A DNA stretch of 64,000 nucleotides from Planctellipticum variicoloris (GTDB lineage Bacteria; Planctomycetota; Planctomycetia; Planctomycetales; Planctomycetaceae). The translations under genes were made by a program, and so were the position numbers. Where the stretch lies: NCBI RefSeq assembly GCF_030622045.1, contig NZ_CP130886.1, forward strand, positions 806,001 through 870,000, written 5' to 3'. The notes beneath the pieces are model-generated. The model was not told where the DNA came from. It saw nothing but the letters and a program-made list of their open reading frames with translations, and made no database searches. Below are positions 20,643 through 29,919 of this stretch, in pieces. Positions within the stretch are counted from its first letter, which is position 1. The number at the start of each line of letters is the position of its first letter.

Positions 20643-21221
20643 ATGCAGACGACGATGCGAAAGTGGGCGGGAATGGCGTTCTCTCTGGCGGTCCTGGCGG
20701 CGAGCCCGTCGATGGCGCAAGATCGCTCAGAGAAAGTGTTTGAGTTCGACGGATGGACGGTGACGATCGTCCCCGCCGGAGTGCCGGGCGGTTCGGCGGA
20801 GGGACAGAATCCCGTCATCCGGCCGGCGTCCGCCCAGACCAGCGATCCGTCAGTCCAGATTATTCCGGCGGTCTTCAGTCAGCCTCAACCAGCCGAGGCT
20901 CCGCCTGTCGACGCCCCTCCTGCCGCTCAGAAGGATGCCCCCGCGGTGCCAGCCCCCGCGGTTTCGCGGGACCCGGTCCTGATGGCGCAGCAGTACCGGG
21001 AAATCTATAACGCCCTCCCGTTCCTGCGGTCGCAGTACGACGCCAATCCGACTTACCGGCATGACACCACGATGGAACTACTGTTCGGTCAGTTGCGGCC
21101 GATGACCATTAATCGAACAACCATCGACATCAAGCAGCAGCAGCCGAGAGTGCGTTACGTTCCGTCGCAGTACAACAAGTACGGGATGAATTCGTTCTTC
21201 TACCCGTTCTACTGGCCATAG
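20643..21221 (+). CDS. Secreted protein of unknown function
   Basis: 192 residues. Signal peptide MQTTMRKWAGMAFSLAVLAA with cleavage after SMA (residue 25). The middle is Pro/Ala-rich and the C-terminal 80 residues (REIYNALPFLRSQYDANPTYRHDTTM onwards, in part) are conserved-looking and aromatic, ending FFYPFYWP. ATG 20643 follows a GGGAGGGGAAAC leader. No family recognised. Confidence 0.65.
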   Translation: MQTTMRKWAGMAFSLAVLAASPSMAQDRSEKVFEFDGWTVTIVPAGVPGGSAEGQNPVIRPASAQTSDPSVQIIPAVFSQPQPAEAPPVDAPPAAQKDAPAVPAPAVSRDPVLMAQQYREIYNALPFLRSQYDANPTYRHDTTMELLFGQLRPMTINRTTIDIKQQQPRVRYVPSQYNKYGMNSFFYPFYWP

Positions 21222-21293
21222 CCGGTTGCTCGTCGCGATTGTTTGCCGTTTCGGGCCGTGTTACGCTCGCACGCCCGAAACGGAACTTTGAAA

Positions 21294-21995
21294 ATGACTC
21301 TCGCGACATCCCGCCCCGCCGTGGTCCTGGTCAGCGGCGGACTCGATTCCGCCACCGTGCTGGCCCTTGCCCGCCAGCAGGGTTTCCAGTGCTATGCGCT
21401 GTCTTTTGACTACGGTCAGCGGCATCGGTTTGAACTGGAAGCGGCCGCCCGCGTGGCTGCGGCGCATCGCGTCGAGCGGCACATTACCGTTCCGCTCGAT
21501 CTGCGGGCCTTTGGCGGGTCGGCGCTGACCGACGAAATCGCGGTTCCGAAGGATCGGGGCGATGCAGAGATGTCGGAAGGGATCCCGATTACCTATGTCC
21601 CGGCCAGGAACACCATTTTCCTGTCGGTGGCGCTGGGCTGGGCGGAGGTTCTGGGGGCGTCGGACCTGTTTATCGGGGTCAATGCGGTCGACTACAGCGG
21701 CTACCCCGATTGCCGGCCAGAATTTATCGCGGCATTTGAGCAGCTTGCGAACCTGGCGACGAAGTCGGGAGTCGAAGGAACTGCCTGCTGGCGAGTCCAT
21801 GCGCCGCTGATTTCCCTGACCAAAGGGGAGATCATCCGGCTGGGCCTCAGTCACGGCGTGGATTACGGGCTGACCCACAGTTGTTATGATCCAGACCCGG
21901 CGGGGCGGGCGTGCGGGCATTGCGACTCGTGCCGGCTCCGGCTGAAGGGCTTTGCCGACGCTGGAATTCCCGATCCTGCCCCCTACGCACCGTAG
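21294..21995 (+). CDS. queC: 7-cyano-7-deazaguanine synthase QueC
   Basis: 233 residues. It converts 7-carboxy-7-deazaguanine to preQ0 with ATP and ammonia. The PP-loop SGGLDS is at 14-19, and a C-terminal zinc site is formed by the cysteines in SCYDPD...CGHCDSC. ATG 21294 places the PP loop at the normal distance. It is followed after one base by queE, so QueE product would pass directly to QueC; preQ0 feeds queuosine in tRNA. Confidence 0.96.
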   Translation: MTLATSRPAVVLVSGGLDSATVLALARQQGFQCYALSFDYGQRHRFELEAAARVAAAHRVERHITVPLDLRAFGGSALTDEIAVPKDRGDAEMSEGIPITYVPARNTIFLSVALGWAEVLGASDLFIGVNAVDYSGYPDCRPEFIAAFEQLANLATKSGVEGTACWRVHAPLISLTKGEIIRLGLSHGVDYGLTHSCYDPDPAGRACGHCDSCRLRLKGFADAGIPDPAPYAP

Positions 21996-21996
21996 C

Positions 21997-22746
21997 ATGA
22001 GTTTGTCCCTCCTTTCTCCGGCTTCCCCCCGGGTGGTGCTGGAACCAGCCCCGGTTGAGGTTGCGGTGCGCATTGCCGAGATTTTCCATTCCATTCAGGG
22101 AGAGGGACGGTTCGCCGGGACGCCTTCCGTCTTCGTCCGAACGACGGGCTGCAACCTGCGCTGCTGGTTCTGCGATACGCCCTATACGTCGTGGCAACCG
22201 GAGGGGCGCCACCGCGCGGTTGGCGAGATCCTGCGGGAAATCCGCCAGTTCGACTGTCCGCACGTCGTCCTCACCGGGGGCGAACCGTTGCTGCAGCCGG
22301 GGATCGTGCCGCTGTCGGAGTGTCTGCGGAGCGAAGGCTTTATCGTCACCGTTGAGACTGCGGGAACGGTCTATCGACCCGTTGCCGCCCACCTGATGTC
22401 GGTCAGCCCGAAATTATCCCACTCAGGGCCACGCGACGCCGGTCGCTGGGCAAATCGTCACGAACGGGATCGCGATCGACCGGATGTGCTCCGGCGACTG
22501 CTCGGCGAATACGACACGCAGCTCAAGTACGTGATCGACACGCCGGCGGATCTCGAGGAGTTGACGGGCGTGCTGGCCGGTTATCCGGAGGTTCGCTCCG
22601 AGCAGGTATGGCTGATGCCGCAAGGGGTTACGGAGAAAGACCTGGCGTTGCGGGAGGCCTGGCTGGTCCCTGCAGCCGAGCGACTCGGATATCGGTACTG
22701 CCCGCGGCGTCACATTGAGCTGTTCGGGAACGTGCGAGGGACTTGA
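21997..22746 (+). CDS. queE: 7-carboxy-7-deazaguanine synthase QueE
   Basis: 249 residues. A radical SAM enzyme that contracts the pterin ring of carboxy-tetrahydropterin to 7-carboxy-7-deazaguanine. The cluster motif CNLRCWFC supplies C52, C56 and C59; HSIQGEG and the VVLTGGEPLLQ segment are family marks. The ATG at 21997 begins one base after the queC stop codon, so the pair is a tight operon. QueD and the later queuosine genes are not in the window. Confidence 0.95.
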   Translation: MSLSLLSPASPRVVLEPAPVEVAVRIAEIFHSIQGEGRFAGTPSVFVRTTGCNLRCWFCDTPYTSWQPEGRHRAVGEILREIRQFDCPHVVLTGGEPLLQPGIVPLSECLRSEGFIVTVETAGTVYRPVAAHLMSVSPKLSHSGPRDAGRWANRHERDRDRPDVLRRLLGEYDTQLKYVIDTPADLEELTGVLAGYPEVRSEQVWLMPQGVTEKDLALREAWLVPAAERLGYRYCPRRHIELFGNVRGT

Positions 22747-22975
22747 GTGGTTGCCGAACCTCGCGATCCGGGCGGGGCTCTGACATTCCGGCAGCGTGCG
22801 TGTCGCGCGGAAGGCCGTCGCTGGTTTGAAGTTGTGCCGTCTAAATCGGCGGCGCCGACGGAGAGGCCACGTTGACCTTTTGCGGCATTTCCCCAATAAT
22901 TCGAGACTTGCGACGAAGCTCTGGCCGGATTGTCCGGGAGGTTCGTCGCAGGATGGCAGCGAGAGGAGTCGCCTG

Positions 22976-23302
22976 ATGGCTGGCAACGTGTTGGAATTCA
23001 CAACCCAGAACTTCCCGAAGGAAGTTCTGGAGAGTCCGCAGGTGGTGATGGTGGATTTCTGGGCGCCCTGGTGCGGCCCTTGCCGGATGCTGGCTCCGAC
23101 GATCGACGAACTGGCGACTCAATACGCCGGGAAAATCCGTGTCGGCAAGCTGAATACGGACGATCATCCGGATATCGCTTCGGAGTACGGGATCAGCGGG
23201 ATTCCCACGGTCCTGGTCTTCAAGGATGGGCAGATCGTCGACAAGCTGATCGGGATGCAGCAGAAAGCCAAGCTCGAATCCTCGATTCAGAGCCATCTGT
23301 AG
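22976..23302 (+). CDS. trxA: Thioredoxin
   Basis: 108 residues, the classical size. Active-site WCGPC gives C33 and C36; the cis-proline segment GIPTVLVF follows. It reduces protein disulfides using thioredoxin reductase, which is not in the window. ATG 22976 follows AGAGGAG; in-frame codons upstream back to 22796 encode a basic tract not belonging to the fold. Confidence 0.96.
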   Translation: MAGNVLEFTTQNFPKEVLESPQVVMVDFWAPWCGPCRMLAPTIDELATQYAGKIRVGKLNTDDHPDIASEYGISGIPTVLVFKDGQIVDKLIGMQQKAKLESSIQSHL

Positions 23303-23319
23303 CAGCAAATCTGGCGTGC

Positions 23320-23344
23320 GGCCGTTTCCAGGATGGAAACGGCC
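23320..23344 (+). terminator. Hairpin after trxA (possible terminator)
   Basis: Perfect 10-bp stem GGCCGTTTCC/GGAAACGGCC with a 5-nt loop, 18 bp past the trxA stop. No T tract follows, so it may instead stabilise the 3' end. Confidence 0.5.
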
Positions 23345-23410
23345 TGCGACAGGAACAATGACATGTTCCGCAGGGTCCGCTGAGGCCGCGACTGGGAAAG
23401 GATTCCCGCC

Positions 23411-25462
23411 ATGGATGATCGCACGGGGACGGCTGCCGTAACGACACCGCATCTGATCGAGCGACCGACCGCGCCTGCCGAACCGGTTGCAACGCTGAAA
23501 GTCGGGAGCACGAGCGTCCGGATCGATGCAGCGCATCCGGTTCCGAGCACGGCGGCGCCGGCCGGAGCGGCCGAGGGGCCGCGATCATCTTCGAATTTCT
23601 TCGATTCCGCCCAGTTGTTGCTTCAAGCCGGTCAAATGGCGATGCAACTGCAGGATCGCTGGACCGAAATGGAGACCCGCGAGCGGGAACTTGTCGACTG
23701 GCAGACCCGACTCGAACGCGACCAGGCCGATTTCGAACGCCATATCGTCTCGCAGCAGACCGAGTTTGAGGAACGGCAGGCGGCGCTCCTGGCGAACGAG
23801 ACTGGACTGGCCCGCCGGATGAGTTCGCTGGACGAGGAGCTCCAGTCGCTGGAGTCTCAGCTCGACGTCCTGGAATCGGCCAAGAGAGAGATCGACCAGC
23901 AGCGGGCGGAATTGCGTCGAGAGATCGACTCCGAATTGGCGCAGGAACGGGCGGAACTGGCGAAGCAGAAGTCTGTGATTGCCGCCGAACAGGCGCGACT
24001 GCAGGAACTGGCGGACGAGTTGCTCGGGCAGCAGCGACAGGCCCTTGAGCATGTCGAGGAGCGGCTGCGGACCGAACGGGAGGACTTGTGGAAGTCCTTG
24101 ACGGCAGAGTGGGAAGGCCACCGCAACGCCTTCGAAGCTGAACAGGCCGCGTGGGAAACCAGCCGGACCGAGCGTGAAGCCAGCCTGCAGACGCGAGAGA
24201 GTACGGTCGCAGAGCGCGAAGCCACGGCGCAGCGGTTGCAGTCCGAAGGGGAGTCCCTCCGCCGGGAGTACGAACAACTTCTGGCCCGCTGGGATCAGGA
24301 GCTCGCCGCGTTGCGGCATGCCTGGGAGCAGGAGCAGCAGACTGCGCACGAGCTGACCGAGAAGGAGCTGGTTGCACTTCGCCAGACCGAACTGGAAGCG
24401 ATTGAAGTCGCTCGCGGTGAATGGGAGACGCTTCGTCAGAGCCAGTGGGCCGAACTGCAGAAGGAGCGCCAGCTCCTGGAGAGCCGGATCCGCTTCCAGC
24501 AGGAGCACCTGGAGAAGTCCCGCAATGATCTGGAGCGGGATCAGCTCGAATTCCGCCGGGAACGGCAGCTCGAAATGCAGCGCTGGGAGGAGCTCGATCG
24601 CCAGAACCTGCGCCGGATTCAGCAGCTCGACCTCTACCGACTGGCCCTCGAAGAGCGGGAGAAGTCCATCGCCCGTGAACGCGACGCAATCTCCCGCCAG
24701 CGTGAAGCGATCTCCAGCGAGACGCATCAGGAACGTCTGGAATACGAGAGCGAACGGGTGGCGTGGGAAGAGGAACGGCGGATTCAGCAGGCGGAGTTGA
24801 AGCGGCGCGAAGAGACTCTGACGCTGCAGTCCGAGAATATTGAATTGCGTCGACTGCGGCTGGAGAAGCTGCGGAGTGAACTCGAAGAGACTCACCGGGC
24901 GACGCTTGAATTGCGGCTGGCGGTCGAAGACGCCTGGGTCAAACTCGTTCAGCCGGCCGGCGACGAGCCCGCTCGGGCGGCCGTCGAAGGCGCCCGAGCC
25001 GATCTGCAGCAGTACTACCGCCAGTTGCATGACGATCTGATCGATCAGCGGCGCGACCTGCTGGAGACTCAAGCGCGATTCGAGCGGCTGCGGGTTGAGT
25101 TCCAGGACGAACGCCAGACCTTGACCAACTGGATCAGCGAGCGGGACGAGCAGCTTCGTCAGAAGGAAGAGCTGGTCCGCCGACAGTCGACGGAACTGAA
25201 TCTGTCGGATCTGGCCTGGAAGCAGGCACGCGAGAAATGGCTCCAGGAGAAGCTGGAGGCGGAAGCGGTCATTCGTCGTCTGTTGACGGAGCTGACCGAT
25301 CGTCACCGTCTGGCGCCGGACGACATTTCGCTGGAACACGCCACGCCGGCGGAACTGGACCGGCAGCGTGTTTTCGAAGTGAGTGAGCCGGAGGCGTCCG
25401 CCGGGCGGTCGCCCGCTCCGCACTGGCGGTGGACGGACGAACGAGCTCAGCGCGACGCCTGA
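23411..25462 (+). CDS. Large coiled-coil protein of unknown function
   Basis: 683 residues. After a 60-residue Ala/Pro-rich, probably disordered N-terminus, residues about 65-560 are almost unbroken heptad-patterned Glu/Arg/Leu/Gln sequence (long parallel coiled coil), then a 100-residue mixed segment and a disordered tail. There is no signal peptide or membrane helix. Such proteins serve as cytoskeletal or scaffold rods. ATG 23411 follows GGAAAGGA. It precedes a WaaP-like kinase gene by 37 bp in the same direction; a functional link is unproven. No homologue is named. Confidence 0.75.
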   Translation: MDDRTGTAAVTTPHLIERPTAPAEPVATLKVGSTSVRIDAAHPVPSTAAPAGAAEGPRSSSNFFDSAQLLLQAGQMAMQLQDRWTEMETRERELVDWQTRLERDQADFERHIVSQQTEFEERQAALLANETGLARRMSSLDEELQSLESQLDVLESAKREIDQQRAELRREIDSELAQERAELAKQKSVIAAEQARLQELADELLGQQRQALEHVEERLRTEREDLWKSLTAEWEGHRNAFEAEQAAWETSRTEREASLQTRESTVAEREATAQRLQSEGESLRREYEQLLARWDQELAALRHAWEQEQQTAHELTEKELVALRQTELEAIEVARGEWETLRQSQWAELQKERQLLESRIRFQQEHLEKSRNDLERDQLEFRRERQLEMQRWEELDRQNLRRIQQLDLYRLALEEREKSIARERDAISRQREAISSETHQERLEYESERVAWEEERRIQQAELKRREETLTLQSENIELRRLRLEKLRSELEETHRATLELRLAVEDAWVKLVQPAGDEPARAAVEGARADLQQYYRQLHDDLIDQRRDLLETQARFERLRVEFQDERQTLTNWISERDEQLRQKEELVRRQSTELNLSDLAWKQAREKWLQEKLEAEAVIRRLLTELTDRHRLAPDDISLEHATPAELDRQRVFEVSEPEASAGRSPAPHWRWTDERAQRDA

Positions 25463-25499
25463 GGTCCGGTGATTCTGGAAGGGCAGTCCGGTTTCCCCG

Positions 25500-26396
25500 A
25501 TGACTTCACCGCTGACCAGCACAACCGATGCAGTCCTGCCGCCCATGCTGAAGATCTATCAGCCCGGCGATGCCCCCGGTGTCGTTGGCCCGAATATACT
25601 GGCCTGGGACGACGGTCGGCTGCTGGTGAATGCGGACTTCGCCCCGCTGCTGGAACGGTGCGGGCTGACGACGTTTGATGCAATCGGCACCCACCCTATC
25701 GAATCGGTGGCCAGGCAGGTTGGCGAGCGCGTGACCGGACGATTCACGCTGAGCGACGGCGGTATCGAGCACGGGTTTTATCTCAAGCGACACGGGCCGC
25801 CCCGCTGGCAGGAATGGCTCAAGGCCTGGCTGCGGCTGACCTGGCCAGTTCTGGGCGCCAGGGCCGAGTGGCAGGCCATGCTCTGGTTTTGCGAGCTGGG
25901 CATCCCAGCCCCGTTGCCAGTGGCGCTGGGCGAAGCCGATGGAAAGTCCTTCACAGTCGCGACGGCGATCGAGCCCCATATTCGACTCGATCACTGGTCG
26001 GAGAATCGAGCCTGCGATGCCGAGAGTCGGGATCCACGCCGCCGACGTGAGTGGCTGACTCGGCTGGCTCGGCTGGTCCGGCGAATGCACCAGGCGGGGC
26101 TGCACCATCAGGATCTCTACCTGTGCCACCTGCTGCTGACTCCGGATCGGCCGGAGGAGATCTCGGTCATCGATCTGGGACGCGTCCGCCGGCACCGACA
26201 ACTGTCGCTTCGCTGGGTTATCAAGGACTTGTCGCAACTCCATTACTCCAGCCCGCAGGCGTCGCGGGCAGATCGACTGAGGTTCCTGCGAGAATACCTG
26301 GGAAGGCGCGTCACGCGAGCAGATCGGCGCCTGATGGCAGCGGTTGATCGGAAAGCCGACCGGATTGGCCGGCACACCGCCCGGCATGGCCTGTAA
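25500..26396 (+). CDS. WaaP/Kdo-kinase-like lipopolysaccharide kinase family protein
   Basis: 298 residues. The C-terminal half carries the kinase-like catalytic loop HHQDLYLCHLLL (in place of HRDxxxxN), the metal site VIDLGRVRR and the KDLSQLHYSS segment typical of the Kdo/WaaP (RfaP/InaA) family, which phosphorylates core heptose or Kdo of lipopolysaccharide. The substrate in a planctomycete is unknown. ATG 25500 is the first start; ATG 25545 (MLKIYQPGDAPG) is an alternative. It follows the coiled-coil gene by 37 bp. Confidence 0.8.
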   Translation: MTSPLTSTTDAVLPPMLKIYQPGDAPGVVGPNILAWDDGRLLVNADFAPLLERCGLTTFDAIGTHPIESVARQVGERVTGRFTLSDGGIEHGFYLKRHGPPRWQEWLKAWLRLTWPVLGARAEWQAMLWFCELGIPAPLPVALGEADGKSFTVATAIEPHIRLDHWSENRACDAESRDPRRRREWLTRLARLVRRMHQAGLHHQDLYLCHLLLTPDRPEEISVIDLGRVRRHRQLSLRWVIKDLSQLHYSSPQASRADRLRFLREYLGRRVTRADRRLMAAVDRKADRIGRHTARHGL

Positions 26397-26661
26397 CTTC
26401 CTGTGCGCGCAATCTCTGTTCGCGTAACGGGTTGCAGATTATCCAGCGGGCCTTCCGGGACGGGTGCTCTGTGCTCTTTCCGGTCGGTTGGGGTCTTGGA
26501 ACACAGTTTCCGGAGGCGTTCCGAACTTCCCGGCAGCCTCCGTCGACACAGAGTGGGCTGAGACGGTTGACGTCTGCCGACCAAGCTGCCATCATGCCCG
26601 ACTCTGTTTATTCGCAGGACTGGAACAGCGCGGTCGGAAGACCGGCCGCAGGAGCGAGGGC

Positions 26662-27276
26662 ATGGGTCGATATACGGGTCCCAAGGGACGAATCAATCGC
26701 CGTTTGGGCGCGATGGTGTTTGAGAATGCTGGTGCGGTGAGGGCGCTGGAGAAGCGTCAGAATCCTCCCGGCATGGCTCAGCGCCGGCGCAAGGTGTCGG
26801 TGTTCGGCATGGCCCTCGCCGACAAGCAGAAGATCAAGTACTACTACGGGTTGCGCGAAGCGCAGTTGCGTCGATACTTCGATATGGCCCGCGCCGAGAA
26901 GGGCAACACCGGCGATCACCTCCTGGCGATGTGCGAACGCCGCCTGGACAACGTGGTCCGTCGGGCCGGATTCACCGCCACCCGTCTGCAGGCTCGCCAG
27001 GGTGTGGTCCACCGCCACTTCCAGCTCAACGGCAAGACGATCGACAAACCCTCGATTTTTGTGAATCCCGGCGACGTGATCACGCTGCGGAACCGTCCGA
27101 ACTTGAAGACGATGTACCGCGATCTGGTCGACGGGAGCAGCGGCAGCCGCCATACGCCCGACTGGATTCAATTCGACGTCAAGGGGCTGGAGGCTCGCGT
27201 GGTCGCCCTGCCGACCGCCAGCGACTGCAGTCTGCCGGTCGACATCGGCGCCGTCGTGGCCCACATGGCGCGCTAA
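26662..27276 (+). CDS. rpsD: 30S ribosomal protein S4
   Basis: 204 residues. The N-terminal MGRYTGPKGRINRRLG and the S4 RNA-binding domain (about 94-155, RLDNVVRRAGFTATRLQARQ in part) identify it. S4 nucleates 30S assembly. It is not in the usual alpha operon with rpsK, rpsM and rpoA but stands alone. ATG 26662 follows GGAGCGAGGG. The 264-bp leader before it could hold an autoregulatory structure, though none could be drawn confidently. Confidence 0.97.
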   Translation: MGRYTGPKGRINRRLGAMVFENAGAVRALEKRQNPPGMAQRRRKVSVFGMALADKQKIKYYYGLREAQLRRYFDMARAEKGNTGDHLLAMCERRLDNVVRRAGFTATRLQARQGVVHRHFQLNGKTIDKPSIFVNPGDVITLRNRPNLKTMYRDLVDGSSGSRHTPDWIQFDVKGLEARVVALPTASDCSLPVDIGAVVAHMAR

Positions 27277-27302
27277 GCCGCCCGAAGAATTGAAGATCAC
27301 AC

Positions 27303-27341
27303 CGCGAGGCGAGTTCCGCAGGAATTCGCCTCGCGTTTTTT
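27303..27341. terminator. Strong intrinsic terminator between rpsD and rtcB
   Basis: 15-bp stem CGCGAGGCGAGTTCC/GGAATTCGCCTCGCG (one G-T wobble) with a 3-nt loop, then TTTTTTATT. It ends rpsD transcription and, since rtcB converges 13 bp away, probably works in both directions. Confidence 0.9.
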
Positions 27342-27353
27342 ATTGGCGGCGAC

Positions 27354-28739
27354 TCAATCTTCGGCGCGTCCATCGTGACTCATTTTGACGATCTTCGGAT
27401 CGAAGCGGCCGACCGTTTCGACAAGGTCCGCCTGAGCCGCCATCACGTCCAGAATGTTCTTGTAAACGTAGGGGACCTCGTCGGCTCCGGCCGAAATCAC
27501 GCGAATCCCTTTGGCATCAAGGTCCTTCTGCACCGCCCGGAAGTTGTACTTGTCGCGAGCTTGCGTGCGGCTCATCCGGCGCCCGGCGCCGTGGGATGCG
27601 GAGTTCAAGCTTTCCGGCTGGCCTTTGCCGCGCACGATGAACGCCGGATCGGCCATCGAGCCCGGAATGACTCCCAGGACACCCCGGCCAGCCGGAGTGG
27701 CCCCTTTGCGGTGGACGATGACTTCCCGACCGTCATGGATCTCTTTCCAGGCGAAATTGTGGTGGTTCTCTACGCCGGCGACGACGTGAGCGCCGAGCAG
27801 ATGCGAAACCAATCGGTGGATCACGTCGTGGTTCGCCGCGGCGAAGTCTCCCATCAGATTCATCGCCGCCCAGTATTCCTGGCCCGCTTCAGAATTGAGG
27901 TCGAGCCACGCCAGGCGGCCGAGGTCGGCGTACTTGCGCGGCAACTGGCTCTGGGCCAACGAACTGTAGACATTACAGACTGCGGCTCCGGGGCCCCGGC
28001 TGCCGCTATGGCTGAGCAGCGCCACATATTGACCGGCGGGCAGGTTCAGATCTTCGGAAGGTTCTTCCAGCGTCAGGACGCCGAACTCGACAAAGTGGTT
28101 TCCCGACCCCGAAGTTCCGAGCTGCCGGCGGGCCTTGTCCCGGTGCTCGCGGGTGATCCGGGTGACCGTCCAGTCCTGGTCGAGGACCGCGTGATCCTGG
28201 GGCGTCTCGTGCTCGGAACCGATCCCGAATCGCGTTCCCTTTTCAATCGCAACGCGGTAGCGTTCGAAGCCCTTGTCGAGCGTTTCGGGAGCCAGATCCA
28301 GCACGGACAGCTTCATGCGGCAGGCGATGTCGACTCCGACGGCGTAGGGAGCGACCGCGTTCTCCAGGGCCAGCACACCGCCGATCGGCAGTCCGTAGCC
28401 GACATGGGCGTCGGGCATCAGGGCCGCCCCGCGCGCCATCGGAATCGAGCAGGCCTGCCGCATCTGATGATGCGCGGCAGGGTCGATCTCCGTCCCCCAG
28501 GTGCGGTAGCCGATCGGGGCGGGACGGAGATCGTCCTGCGACTCGATGAGCGCCGCTGCCAGGCCGCCGAACCAAGGGTTTTCCCGGAACTCGGCGGGAC
28601 TGTCGAGGACCTGACGGATCAGGTCCTTGACCTCACGCCCTTTGCAGCCGCCCTGTCCGATTGCCCCCTGAATCCCCTGGATGGCGGCGTTCACGCAGTC
28701 GTCGGGGACTCCCAGCTTTCGCAGTTGCGTCGTGTTCAT
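27354..28739 (-). CDS. rtcB: RNA-splicing ligase RtcB
   Basis: 461 residues. RtcB joins 2',3'-cyclic phosphate or 3'-phosphate RNA ends to 5'-OH ends using GTP and Mn2+. The metal and nucleotide residues are D137, C140, H215 (SGSGNHFVEFG), H244 (SHSGSRG), H326 (ENHHNFAW) and the guanylated H383 (SASHGAGR). All are intact. It lies 91 bp downstream of an RNase Z-like gene in the same direction, which suggests an RNA end-processing or repair unit. Archease, the usual RtcB activator, is not present. Confidence 0.96.
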   Translation of the reverse strand: MNTTQLRKLGVPDDCVNAAIQGIQGAIGQGGCKGREVKDLIRQVLDSPAEFRENPWFGGLAAALIESQDDLRPAPIGYRTWGTEIDPAAHHQMRQACSIPMARGAALMPDAHVGYGLPIGGVLALENAVAPYAVGVDIACRMKLSVLDLAPETLDKGFERYRVAIEKGTRFGIGSEHETPQDHAVLDQDWTVTRITREHRDKARRQLGTSGSGNHFVEFGVLTLEEPSEDLNLPAGQYVALLSHSGSRGPGAAVCNVYSSLAQSQLPRKYADLGRLAWLDLNSEAGQEYWAAMNLMGDFAAANHDVIHRLVSHLLGAHVVAGVENHHNFAWKEIHDGREVIVHRKGATPAGRGVLGVIPGSMADPAFIVRGKGQPESLNSASHGAGRRMSRTQARDKYNFRAVQKDLDAKGIRVISAGADEVPYVYKNILDVMAAQADLVETVGRFDPKIVKMSHDGRAED

Positions 28740-28830
28740 CTCGGATCTCTCGCCTTGCGAAACTCTCCTCAGATTCCGTCCGAAGACAGCCTGACGTCTG
28801 GTCAGGTTCGCGCGATGGATCCTGCGCGGC

Positions 28831-29670
28831 CTACAGCCAGAGCAACATCCGGTCGCGCAGTTCCGGCGGCAGTCGCTTCGTGACCGCCTTTTCGATCTGG
28901 TGCGTCGGATAGCGCGTTGAGAAGTGCATGGCGATGATCAGCTCGTTCCGGAACCGATCTTTGCGCTCGATCAGGTCGTCCAGATGAGTATGCCCGAACT
29001 TGTGGATCTTTTCCTTCCGATGCTCGGGGCGGAAAAACGTCAGCTCGGTAATCAGCAGCCGGGCCTCGTAGACCGGCGGATAGTCGTCGAGCCCGTCCGG
29101 CGATGTGTCGCCGGTGTAGCAAACGATCGGAGTCCGTTGTTCGGCGGTGACTTCCGTTCCGGACAGTCGGATATCGCGGATCTGGTCGCCAGAGAGTCCC
29201 TGATACTCGGGCTTCAGCTTTCGCCGCCGCGACCAGACGACGTAGCCGACGGAGGGGACGGTATGCCTGGTGCGGAAAGTGGTGACGACATGTTCGCGAG
29301 AAAGTTCAATCTCATCGCCGGGGTTGACGCCGATGAGGTTGCAGACCATGCGTCCGCGATCGAGCCGCTGCCAGATCTTCAGCATCCGATCGACGTTTTC
29401 GACGTTCTCCGCCGGGACATAGATTGTCGGTGGCTCCATCTTCATCATTCGCCGCCGGGCCACGTAGACCGGCAGCGCCGCCATGTGGTCGAGGTGGGCG
29501 TGCGTAATGAAAATCGTGCTGGTGCCGATGAAGTCCCAGGGGCTGCCGCCGAGATCGAACCCCAGTTTCAGCTCGGGAATCCGCCAGTAGCTTTGCACGG
29601 CCGCGCGTGAGTAGCCTTCGATCGTCAGGCCGTCGAAATGCAGAGTTCGAACCGGGAGATTTTCCAGCAT
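28831..29670 (-). CDS. RNase Z-like metallo-beta-lactamase-fold hydrolase
   Basis: 279 residues. The metal motif THAHLDHM supplies H57, H59, D61 and H62; further ligands lie in [21 protein letters not shown] and FGHTHLDD. Layout matches the ElaC/RNase Z branch, which trims tRNA 3' ends, but the flexible exosite arm characteristic of true tRNase Z was not seen, so a related phosphodiesterase is possible. ATG 29670. It sits upstream of rtcB in the same orientation. Confidence 0.8.
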   Translation of the reverse strand: MLENLPVRTLHFDGLTIEGYSRAAVQSYWRIPELKLGFDLGGSPWDFIGTSTIFITHAHLDHMAALPVYVARRRMMKMEPPTIYVPAENVENVDRMLKIWQRLDRGRMVCNLIGVNPGDEIELSREHVVTTFRTRHTVPSVGYVVWSRRRKLKPEYQGLSGDQIRDIRLSGTEVTAEQRTPIVCYTGDTSPDGLDDYPPVYEARLLITELTFFRPEHRKEKIHKFGHTHLDDLIERKDRFRNELIIAMHFSTRYPTHQIEKAVTKRLPPELRDRMLLWL

Positions 29671-29788
29671 GTGAAGTCGATGGGCCGGAAAGAGAAGCGA
29701 CGGGAAACTGGCCTGTCACCAGGGATGACCAGTTTCCGGACAGGGTACCGCTGCGGATGGTTCGCAGCACGGGGAATCATACTGAATG

Positions 29789-29819
29789 GCGGCGATCGCT
29801 GCACCGCAGCGATCGCCGC
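29789..29819. other. Perfect 14-bp hairpin between minus-strand genes
   Basis: GCGGCGATCGCTGC and GCAGCGATCGCCGC flank the loop ACC. It lies between the hydrolase gene and the TPR/alpha-CTD gene, downstream of that gene's terminator. Without a T tract it is unlikely to be a terminator; it may structure the leader of the hydrolase mRNA. Confidence 0.6.
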
Positions 29820-29849
29820 GGCGGGCTGCATGTACCGGATGCAAACGCC

Positions 29850-29894
29850 GCAGGCCCGTTTTCTCGCGATGGAACTGCGGGAAAACGGGCCTGC
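29850..29894 (-). terminator. Terminator-like hairpin after the TPR/alpha-CTD gene
   Basis: Perfect 14-bp stem GCAGGCCCGTTTTC/GAAAACGGGCCTGC with a 17-nt loop, beginning 26 bp beyond the stop codon of the minus-strand gene. The following tail GGCGTTTGC is only weakly T-rich. Confidence 0.65.
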
Positions 29895-29919
29895 CGGATT
29901 CACTGAGGGCCTGCGTCCG

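Noticed and set aside
23585-25546. Long minus-strand frame opposite the coiled-coil gene
   Set aside because: The Leu/Phe/Gln-rich product mirrors Glu/Arg codons of the coiled coil; no start signal or family match.
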